Positions 1 through 5,815 of a stretch of 5,815 bases of DNA are shown here, in pieces. The notes below the pieces were generated by a model. It did not search any database and was not told the origin of the DNA. It worked only from the letters and a program-made list of their open reading frames with translations. The stretch spans positions 1 to 5,815 of the forward strand of contig JABGQJ010000510.1 in assembly GCA_018648945.1 (NCBI GenBank), read 5' to 3'. This DNA is from Victivallales bacterium. GTDB lineage: Bacteria; Verrucomicrobiota; Lentisphaeria; Oligosphaerales; Lenti-02. The first letter of the stretch is position 1; every line of letters starts with the position of its first letter. The translations under genes and the position numbers were made by a program.

Positions 1-2454
1 TCCTTCGTGATCTACCGTCATGACCCCAGTTGGGGATTCCGCTCCGCGGCGGCGCGCTACTACTCCCTGTTCCCCGAGTTCTTCACCGTCCGGGTGGACC
101 GGATGGGCGGCTGGTACTGCAACACCAGGAACAATGCTCTGGGCAAGACCCCCCATCCCTATGATTACCATTTTGCCTACCACGAATGCAGCGTCCGCAA
201 CCCCGTCTCGATCGCCAGCAGCAACCGCATGGGGATCTACACGTTCGACTACACCGAGCCCTGGTTCTTCTGGCAACTGATGCCAACCGAGTTTCTTGAG
301 AACGGCCGAGCGACCGTCCAAGGCGGCATCAGGAAGCTCAAGTACGACCAGGAGCCGACCAACCACAACCTGCTCACCAGGGATGGCGGCTCGGCCAAGA
401 CGGCGATGGCCGTCCGCGGCATCACCTACGATGACTTCGTGCGCAGGCAATCGCGGGCCGTGGACCAGTCTCTGCTCTGGGACCGCGCCGGGACGCCGCG
501 TGGAAAGGTCATGGGTTACCCCTGGGGACAAGGGCAGTACCGGGTCAGATTCCCGCTGAACCTGGATCCCGACCTGCCGGACGGAGCCGGCGTCTTCCTC
601 AACGAGTGGATATTCGAGCCCAGCTATGCCAGCGCCAAGCAGCAGGGCTGCACGATGGATGGCATGTACCTTGACAGCTACGGGGCCGTGGCGGGATTGC
701 TCAATTTCAGGAAGGAACATTTTGCGGTCGCGGATATCCCCTTGACCTTCGACCAGAAGAGCCGACGCCCTGCCCTCGTCAACGACTTCAGTGCCTTCGA
801 ATGGCTCACTTGGTTGACCGACCGCATGCACAAGCGCAAGCAACTGCTGCTGACGAACTACTACTCCAAGACCATGTTCTTCAATCTCATCCATTGGGAT
901 GCGATCGGCAGCGAAGGCTACCGGCGGGAGGACATGCGCAGTCGAACCCTCTGCTACCGCAAGCCCTTCGGGGACCTGGCCTACAACCAGAAGCCGAAGG
1001 CCATCACTCGCTTCTGGTGGCGGGAGTACCTGCTCTACGCCACCTTCCCCGGTCAGGAACTGCGGGAGCGAGAGGCCTTCCGCGAGGTAGGCGCTCTGGT
1101 CAAACGGGAGATGGCCGCAGGCTGGGAGCCGGTCACCTATGCGCGCTGCGCGAGCCCTGGAATCCACATCGAACGCTATGGGCGAGTTGCCGATGGGAAC
1201 CTGCACCTGGCGGTTCAGAACACCACGGACGCCCCTATCGCGTGCGTCCTCGCCCTCGACCCGGATCTTGGCCTGACAGATCGCGAAGTCGCATGGGATC
1301 TGCTCAACGACCGCTCATGCCAGGTAACACGCGCGAGTAAGGGCACGGCCATCCGCCTTCGCCTGCTGCCAGGCGAGACCACCTTGCTGATGGTCGCGAC
1401 GCCGACCGACCTAGCCGCTGGTTTCCTACGCGAAGCCCACGACTACTGGGCCGACGTGATGCGCATCGAGACCTATCCAGCCCAGAAGGAGATCGCCGCA
1501 GAGCTGGATCAGCTTCTCGCCGTGCTCGACACCCCCGAGGCGATGGAGAAATGCGTGGCAAGCCTGCGCCGCCTGTGGACCATGGAATCGCCGCCCCACG
1601 CCTGGGCTTCCAGACTGGTGGAACGGGCGCTCAATGCAGTTCGCCGACTGGAGGTCCACAGTGTCGTCATCCGTGGCAAGGAGGGTGCTGTCCTGCAGGG
1701 CACGCTTGCGGGGATCGCCGCAGACCGGGTGGCCGCCGTCGCCTGGAGCGTGACCGCCCCCAAAGGCTGGCAGGTGGACATCGCAGATCACACGGCGACA
1801 GTGCTTTCCGGCAAACTCCGGCCGCCGCAGCAGGCTGGCCCGAAGGACGACATCGCGCTATTCCTCGTGCGAGCCCACGTGCGGCTACGAGGCGGGAAAC
1901 AGCACATCGTGGAGCAGCGGCTGACTCGGCTGACCCAATTGCGCGCAGGCAAGGTGAAGCGCGTGCTTGTGGCAGACGATCTGGAGGGCGAGAATCCGCT
2001 GGCGGGGTTTACCCAGCGAGGCGGTGCCAGTCTCGCCAAGCTGCCCGCTTCCTGCGGCATCAGAGCCGAGGCCGCGGCAAAGGGGAAACGGGGATACCGA
2101 TTGACCGACAGCAGTTCTGAGACGGCACTGGGCGTACGCACCGCATTCTTCGAACCGGTCCAGGCAGGCGACATCGTCCGGGCCGCAGTGACCATGCGAC
2201 TGGGCAGAGACGGGGGTGCCACTCTCTACCTGCAATGTTGGCGGGCAAAAGAGAAAAGCTACACTCTGATCAAGACCTCTGGCTGCAAGAACCCGTCAGG
2301 CTGGGAACGGGTGGTGGCCGAGGCACAGATACCGGTCGGCACCACCGCCCTCACCTGCGAGGTCTTCTCCGGGACGTCGTCCGTAGGCACCGCCGACTTC
2401 GATGACATCGAACTGAAGCTGTTCGAGCCCCAAGAGAAGGTGTATTGGAGATGA
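1..2454 (+). CDS. Large glycoside-hydrolase-like protein with C-terminal carbohydrate-binding-like domain (5' truncated)
   Basis: The frame is open to base 1, so the true start lies upstream. The GTG at 7 has only six bases before it and falls inside a conserved-looking segment (WGFRSAAARYYSLFPEFF), so I treat it as internal. Numbering from that GTG, residues about 1-380 look like a (beta/alpha)8 hydrolase core rich in aromatics (for example RFWWREY at 335-341). A strand-like DGMYLDSYG at 218-226 offers D223, and HWDAIGSEG at 296-304 offers E303 as possible catalytic acids. A beta-sandwich follows at about 385-466 (GIHIERYG start), then a helical stretch at about 476-551, an Ig-like stretch at about 553-650, and a jelly-roll carbohydrate-binding-like domain at about 663-812 ending in ADFDDIELKLF. 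The layout suggests a polysaccharide- or glycan-active enzyme, but I cannot assign a GH family or substrate. A signal peptide, if present, lies outside the window. The gene ends in TGA 53 bases before the next gene, consistent with an operon. Confidence 0.85.
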   Translation, partial: SFVIYRHDPSWGFRSAAARYYSLFPEFFTVRVDRMGGWYCNTRNNALGKTPHPYDYHFAYHECSVRNPVSIASSNRMGIYTFDYTEPWFFWQLMPTEFLENGRATVQGGIRKLKYDQEPTNHNLLTRDGGSAKTAMAVRGITYDDFVRRQSRAVDQSLLWDRAGTPRGKVMGYPWGQGQYRVRFPLNLDPDLPDGAGVFLNEWIFEPSYASAKQQGCTMDGMYLDSYGAVAGLLNFRKEHFAVADIPLTFDQKSRRPALVNDFSAFEWLTWLTDRMHKRKQLLLTNYYSKTMFFNLIHWDAIGSEGYRREDMRSRTLCYRKPFGDLAYNQKPKAITRFWWREYLLYATFPGQELREREAFREVGALVKREMAAGWEPVTYARCASPGIHIERYGRVADGNLHLAVQNTTDAPIACVLALDPDLGLTDREVAWDLLNDRSCQVTRASKGTAIRLRLLPGETTLLMVATPTDLAAGFLREAHDYWADVMRIETYPAQKEIAAELDQLLAVLDTPEAMEKCVASLRRLWTMESPPHAWASRLVERALNAVRRLEVHSVVIRGKEGAVLQGTLAGIAADRVAAVAWSVTAPKGWQVDIADHTATVLSGKLRPPQQAGPKDDIALFLVRAHVRLRGGKQHIVEQRLTRLTQLRAGKVKRVLVADDLEGENPLAGFTQRGGASLAKLPASCGIRAEAAAKGKRGYRLTDSSSETALGVRTAFFEPVQAGDIVRAAVTMRLGRDGGATLYLQCWRAKEKSYTLIKTSGCKNPSGWERVVAEAQIPVGTTALTCEVFSGTSSVGTADFDDIELKLFEPQEKVYWR

Positions 2455-2455
2455 T

Positions 2456-2490
2456 CGTCTCCCGACAGCCATGCGATGGCACCGTCTCCC
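2456..2490 (+). repeat. Short hairpin flanked by 8-base direct repeats in the gap between genes 1 and 2
   Basis: The sequence CGTCTCCC occurs at 2456-2463 and again at 2483-2490. Between them lies a perfect 5-bp inverted repeat, GCCAT-GCG-ATGGC, at 2468-2480. There is no T-run after it, so it is not an intrinsic terminator. It sits just upstream of the ribosome binding site of the second gene and could influence its translation or transcript processing. Repeats this short can arise by chance, so function is speculative. Confidence 0.35.
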
Positions 2491-2493
2491 CAG

Positions 2494-2499
2494 AAGGAG
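2494..2499 (+). promoter_or_regulatory. Strong ribosome binding site for the DUF4091 gene
   Basis: AAGGAG lies 8 bases before the ATG at 2508, close to ideal Shine-Dalgarno spacing. It decides the start: the ATG at 2501 is only one base from the motif and in another frame, while the 2508 start opens directly into a signal peptide. Confidence 0.85.
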
Positions 2500-2507
2500 C
2501 ATGACGA

Positions 2508-4727
2508 ATGGGAACTCAGAAGCTCTTTGGCCTCCTGGTGACCGTGCTGGCGTCGTGTGTCTGCAATGCCCAAAGCCTGCTTGTCGATGGCTTCGAGAAG
2601 GCCACGGGCTGGGCCACGGGCGGGCAGAAGGAGATCCGGGTCGATCTCTCTGGCCAACACGTCAAGGAGGGGGGGAACGCCCTGCACCTGCACGTGGAGA
2701 TCGATCACAGGAATGCCGAGGAGGTGGGCAAGGTCAAGTACCCATTGGGCTGGCCGTCGGTGAGGAAGACGTACCCACAGAGCATCGATCTGTCCGGCTA
2801 TGATTTCCTGGAGTTCGACGTCTACTTCGAGAGCCACAACGGCGTGGATCCGGACTTCGCCCTGAACGCGACCTTCAGCGACTCGCAGAAGCGAGCCATC
2901 TACCGCGCGACCCTGATCGATCTGCGCCACGGCAAGTGGGCGCACGAGAAGCTGTGCATCCGCAATATCCCGAACGCCGGTGATTTCCAGTGGGCCAGCT
3001 TCTGGCTCAGCGAGTCCACCTACGACGACGGCGCGGTGATCGACTTCTTCATCGATGACCTGAGGGCGACCAAGGCAAAGGGCTATGTCCCGCCCCCCGT
3101 GCGACCGGTGCGCCACGCCCTGGCCCGGTCCGAGTCGGCCCTGCTCTGGTCGGAGGGATCGGCCCGGAAAGTCAGTCGGACCGAGGTCGTCGCCTTCACC
3201 GGTGCCCCCAACCCGATCGTCAACGTGTCCGCAGCCCGCAACGAGACCGAAGCGGTGCAGCTGGTCGTGCGCCCGCTCCGGGCTGGCGGGCTGGGCGAGG
3301 TATCGCTGATTGTGGGCGCCCTGTCGGGACCGGGCGGAGCGGTCATTCCGGCGGAGAATGTGAGCTGGAGCCCGGTGATGTACGTCCCTGCCAACGAAGG
3401 CCCGCCCGAGGGCTTGCCGGACGGCTTGCCCGGGCCCAAGCCATTCGTCGCCGACCAGGCCTGGCACTACCCCATCTGGCTGGAGGTCTACGTGCCTCCG
3501 GGCACCGCAGCGGGTGACTATGCCGCACCGCTCACCATCACCACAGGCAGCGGGGACCTGCGGGCCGAACTGCGCCTGCACGTCTGGGACTTCGACATCC
3601 CCGTGACCCAGCATCTGCGCACGAGTACCACCATCTATGGACCCTATGGCTGGCGTGACGATATCAAGAAGTGGTTCGGCGACATGGACTACTGGACCGG
3701 CGTACGCGAATGGATGCCGGGAATCATCAAACTGCTTGCCCGCTACCGGCTGTCCCCCGCGCACCTCTACCATCTGCCTCTCAGCTATGACAAGAAGCAA
3801 GGGAAAGTCGTGCTCAAGGACACGGCCGAGTTCGAGCGCTTCGTCGAGTCCTACTTGGCAATGGGGCACCACTTCGACAGCATGCCGGTCCCCTATTTCT
3901 TCGACCGACCGTCCTTCCTCGGTGCCAAGAAGGGCACCCCCGAGTACTTTGCCCGGATCACCGAGGCCTATCGGGTGGCGGCGGCGTACCTGGAACCGAA
4001 GGGCTGGCTGGAAGGCAGCTACGTCTACCCGATCGACGAGATCGTGGTGCACCGGCATACCCGCGACGTGGACATGAGCCTGCTCAACCGCGCCTTCGAT
4101 GCCATCCACGCCGCCCACCCGAAGATTCGCCTGTTCGGTGCCGAAACCCCATCGCCCGTGCTGCGCGGCATGAACGTCTGGTGCGTCAACATGAACGCCT
4201 TTGACAGCGATGTCCTGGCCGAGCAGCACGCGCTTGGCAACCAGGTATGGTGGTACAACGGCTACCGCTCGCCACGCGCGGGAACGCGGATCGCGGCCCG
4301 TGGTGTCGACCACCGCGCCCTCTTCTGGATGACCTGGAAGTTCGGCATCGACGGATACCTGATCTGGACCGTCAACCGCTGGACCAACAATCCCTGGGAA
4401 GAGCCCAATCCCCCGAACAACCACGTCGCCGGAGACCACTACCTGCTCTACCCAAACCCGGACGGCACAGTCAGCCCCTCCCTGCGTCTGGCCATGATGC
4501 GCGATGGCCTCGAAGACTACGAGTACCACTGGCTCCTCGCCCAGGCGGCCAAGAAACTCAGGGCAGGTGGCAAGGCGGATCTGGCCGACAAGTGCGACCG
4601 GACCCTCGCCAAAGCCGATGCCTTTGTGCTGGCCTACGACAACTGCCCGCACATCCACCCCAACTTCCTGTACGACAGTCGGCGCATGCTGGCCGAGATG
4701 ATCGAGGAGGCCGGGCGGGCACGGTAG
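2508..4727 (+). CDS. Secreted DUF4091 / GH123-like glycoside hydrolase with N-terminal carbohydrate-binding-like domain
   Basis: This 739-residue protein starts with an export signal: K5, then a hydrophobic core LFGLLVTVLAS. Two cleavage readings are possible: signal peptidase I after CNA at 19-21, or a lipobox LASC at 14-17 making it a lipoprotein. Residues about 23-190 form a jelly-roll carbohydrate-binding-like domain ending in FFIDDLRAT. A beta-sandwich at about 215-365 carries AARNETEAVQLVV (from A243), typical of the domain before the barrel in DUF4091 proteins. The barrel runs from about 369 to 640. It includes YPIDEIV with the acidic pair D510-E511, and WWYNGY at 581-586. The C-terminal signature RDGLEDYEY at 665-673 is diagnostic of DUF4091. 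GH123 enzymes such as bacterial N-acetyl-beta-galactosaminidases use an adjacent Asp-Glu pair with substrate-assisted catalysis, and D510-E511 fits that role by inference. Actual activity on beta-GalNAc is unproven because DUF4091 is broad. It is probably co-transcribed with the gene upstream. Confidence 0.9.
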   Translation: MGTQKLFGLLVTVLASCVCNAQSLLVDGFEKATGWATGGQKEIRVDLSGQHVKEGGNALHLHVEIDHRNAEEVGKVKYPLGWPSVRKTYPQSIDLSGYDFLEFDVYFESHNGVDPDFALNATFSDSQKRAIYRATLIDLRHGKWAHEKLCIRNIPNAGDFQWASFWLSESTYDDGAVIDFFIDDLRATKAKGYVPPPVRPVRHALARSESALLWSEGSARKVSRTEVVAFTGAPNPIVNVSAARNETEAVQLVVRPLRAGGLGEVSLIVGALSGPGGAVIPAENVSWSPVMYVPANEGPPEGLPDGLPGPKPFVADQAWHYPIWLEVYVPPGTAAGDYAAPLTITTGSGDLRAELRLHVWDFDIPVTQHLRTSTTIYGPYGWRDDIKKWFGDMDYWTGVREWMPGIIKLLARYRLSPAHLYHLPLSYDKKQGKVVLKDTAEFERFVESYLAMGHHFDSMPVPYFFDRPSFLGAKKGTPEYFARITEAYRVAAAYLEPKGWLEGSYVYPIDEIVVHRHTRDVDMSLLNRAFDAIHAAHPKIRLFGAETPSPVLRGMNVWCVNMNAFDSDVLAEQHALGNQVWWYNGYRSPRAGTRIAARGVDHRALFWMTWKFGIDGYLIWTVNRWTNNPWEEPNPPNNHVAGDHYLLYPNPDGTVSPSLRLAMMRDGLEDYEYHWLLAQAAKKLRAGGKADLADKCDRTLAKADAFVLAYDNCPHIHPNFLYDSRRMLAEMIEEAGRAR

Positions 4728-4841
4728 GAGCTGGCAGACACTGATCTGAATCGCCTTGCCCCTACCCCCGGGAGCGGCTACCGTCTGACCGTGACAATCC
4801 GCCCCCGCTCTCCCATCACACCGACGTCAGGACACTGCCCC
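4728..4841 (+). other. 114-base intergenic gap with an imperfect inverted repeat
   Basis: No gene is apparent here. GGGAGCGG at 4770-4777 can pair with CCGCTCTCCC at 4805-4814, giving a 5-bp plus 3-bp stem with a two-base bulge and a loop of about 27 bases. The loop contains a 5-base direct repeat (ACCGT at 4780-4784 and 4788-4792). No T-run follows, so it is not a standard intrinsic terminator. I see no convincing -35/-10 pair. An attenuating or chance structure are both possible. Confidence 0.35.
4829..4832 (+). promoter_or_regulatory. Weak ribosome binding site for the sulfatase gene
   Basis: AGGA lies 9 bases before the ATG at 4842. It is shorter than the site of the preceding gene, but it favours 4842 over the in-frame ATG at 4851 and the in-frame GTG at 4791, neither of which is better placed. 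Confidence 0.5.
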
Positions 4842-5815
4842 ATGCCCGATATGGACCGCCCGAACTTCTTGATCGTTATGACGGACCATCAGCGCTGGGA
4901 CACGACCGTCCCCGAGCACCCCTGCATCACGCCCAATCTGACGAAACTGGCGGCGGAGGGTGTGTCTTTCACCCACACCTACTGCCCCATGGCGCATTGC
5001 AGTCCGGCCCGGGCCACGTTCTTCAGTGGGCTCTACCCAACCCGCACCGGCGTGTGGAACAACGTCAGCAACGACTATGCCATCGGCCGGGGCCCGCACG
5101 AGCACGTGAAGATGTTCAGCGAGGATCTGCGCGAGGCCGGCTACGATCTCGCCTACGCCGGCAAGTGGCACGTGAGCGCCCTCGGCACGCAGACCCCGAA
5201 GCGCTACGGTTGGCGCGAGCTCACCAAGTACGGACAGACCATCCAGGATGGCCACCAGAAATGGGAACAGATCCGCCGGACCGCCGATGATCCCGGCAAT
5301 GCCGACGCCAAGATCCAGATGCCCGGCTTCCAGCCCCACGATCTGTATGGGGTCGCCGAGAATGGCGACAAGGGCGACCGCAGATCCATGGATCTCGCCA
5401 TGGCAGAACTACCCAAGCTGGCCGACGGCGGCAAGCCGTGGGCGCTCTATCTCGGATGGAATGGCCCCCACGCGCCCTACAAGGTCCCCCAGCGCTACCT
5501 CGATATGTACGATGTGGCCGACGTCGAGCTACCCAAAAGCTACTTCGACGACATGGCCGACAAGCCCGACTACTACGGCAAGCTCCGCCGCGCCACCTTC
5601 GATCAGCTCGGGGAGGAGAGGACGAAGGACGCCATCCGCCATTTCTGGGCCTACTGCACCATGCTGGACGAGATGTTCGGCGAGGTCATGGCAGCGCTTG
5701 AGCAGACCGGCCAGGCGGACAATACCGTCGTCCTCTACTGCGCCGACCACGGCGACTACGTGGGGGAGCACGGGCTCTTCCACAAGCAGGTCCCGTCGTT
5801 CCTCGGCGGCTACCG
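4842..5815 (+). CDS. Formylglycine-dependent (S1-type) sulfatase, 3' truncated by the window end
   Basis: The open frame gives 324 residues and runs off the window, so perhaps the last third is missing. It hydrolyses sulfate esters, presumably on a glycan. The sulfatase signature is CSPAR at 53-57, followed by ATFFSGLYPTRTG. C53 is the residue that formylglycine-generating enzyme or anSME would oxidise. Other family landmarks are TDHQRWD at 14-20 with D15 as a predicted calcium ligand, GKWH at 107-110 with K108 and H110 near the sulfate, HAPY at 210-213, and ADHGD at 301-305 with D302 and H303 as further predicted metal ligands. K315 in FHKQ is another candidate sulfate contact. The N-terminus (MPDMDRPNFLIVMTD) goes straight into the first strand of the fold with no signal peptide. 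Extending to the GTG at 4791 would add only a Pro/Ser/Thr-rich stretch, again not an export signal. The substrate and the S1 subfamily cannot be told from sequence reading. The preceding hydrolases suggest a sulfated glycan. Confidence 0.95.
   Translation, partial: MPDMDRPNFLIVMTDHQRWDTTVPEHPCITPNLTKLAAEGVSFTHTYCPMAHCSPARATFFSGLYPTRTGVWNNVSNDYAIGRGPHEHVKMFSEDLREAGYDLAYAGKWHVSALGTQTPKRYGWRELTKYGQTIQDGHQKWEQIRRTADDPGNADAKIQMPGFQPHDLYGVAENGDKGDRRSMDLAMAELPKLADGGKPWALYLGWNGPHAPYKVPQRYLDMYDVADVELPKSYFDDMADKPDYYGKLRRATFDQLGEERTKDAIRHFWAYCTMLDEMFGEVMAALEQTGQADNTVVLYCADHGDYVGEHGLFHKQVPSFLGGY

Noticed and set aside
7..9. GTG as the true start of the first gene
   Set aside because: The frame is open to the window edge, no ribosome binding site can be seen, and the N-terminal residues look like the interior of a domain rather than a start or signal peptide.
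801..1340. Plus-strand open frame of 179 residues inside the first gene
   Set aside because: It is an out-of-frame shadow: Arg/Pro/Gly/His-rich, no ribosome binding site, no domain, and wholly inside a frame with coherent protein features.
1551..2120. Plus-strand open frame of 189 residues inside the first gene
   Set aside because: It has Arg/Gly/Ala-rich shadow composition and overlaps the continuous first-gene frame.
2259..4658. A 799-residue open frame on the minus strand covering almost the whole DUF4091 gene
   Set aside because: Its translation is dominated by Val, Gly, Asp, Arg and His without recognisable domains, as expected from the antisense of a GC-rich gene. The plus-strand frame has a ribosome binding site, a signal peptide and diagnostic DUF4091 motifs.
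4770..4814. Intrinsic terminator between the DUF4091 gene and the sulfatase
   Set aside because: The inverted repeat is bulged, has a long loop and is not followed by a T-run, so the evidence is too weak to call a terminator.
4827..5339. Minus-strand open frame of 170 residues opposite the sulfatase
   Set aside because: It lies antisense to the unmistakable sulfatase signature and has no recognisable features.

Overview
The window holds one gene-dense, single-direction stretch of three protein-coding genes on the + strand. It is GC-rich (about 60-65% by eye), with G/C strongly preferred at third codon positions. In order they are: the 3' part of a large glycoside-hydrolase-like protein (1-2454), a complete secreted DUF4091/GH123-like glycoside hydrolase (2508-4727), and the 5' part of a formylglycine-dependent sulfatase (4842 to the window end). 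The gaps are 53 and 114 bases, and no convincing terminator separates the genes, so they could form one operon. I see no RNA genes, mobile elements or CRISPR arrays.

A high-GC genome that places sulfatases beside DUF4091 proteins and large unassigned hydrolases suits Planctomycetota, Lentisphaerota/Kiritimatiellota-type lineages, Armatimonadota or related uncultured phyla. The sequence cannot settle which. There is no SusC/SusD pair in view, so nothing points to a Bacteroidota-type polysaccharide utilisation locus.

The likely shared job is breakdown of a sulfated, probably amino-sugar-containing glycan. The first protein has a probable (beta/alpha)8 hydrolase core and a C-terminal carbohydrate-binding-like domain. 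The second is exported, starts with a carbohydrate-binding-like domain, and carries the Asp-Glu pair expected of GH123 N-acetyl-beta-galactosaminidase relatives. The third would remove sulfate esters. The substrate is inferred from family and context only.

The points most worth a second look are the unassigned hydrolase family of the first gene, the divergent sequence around the catalytic pair of the second, and the absence of an export signal on the sulfatase although its neighbour is clearly secreted.
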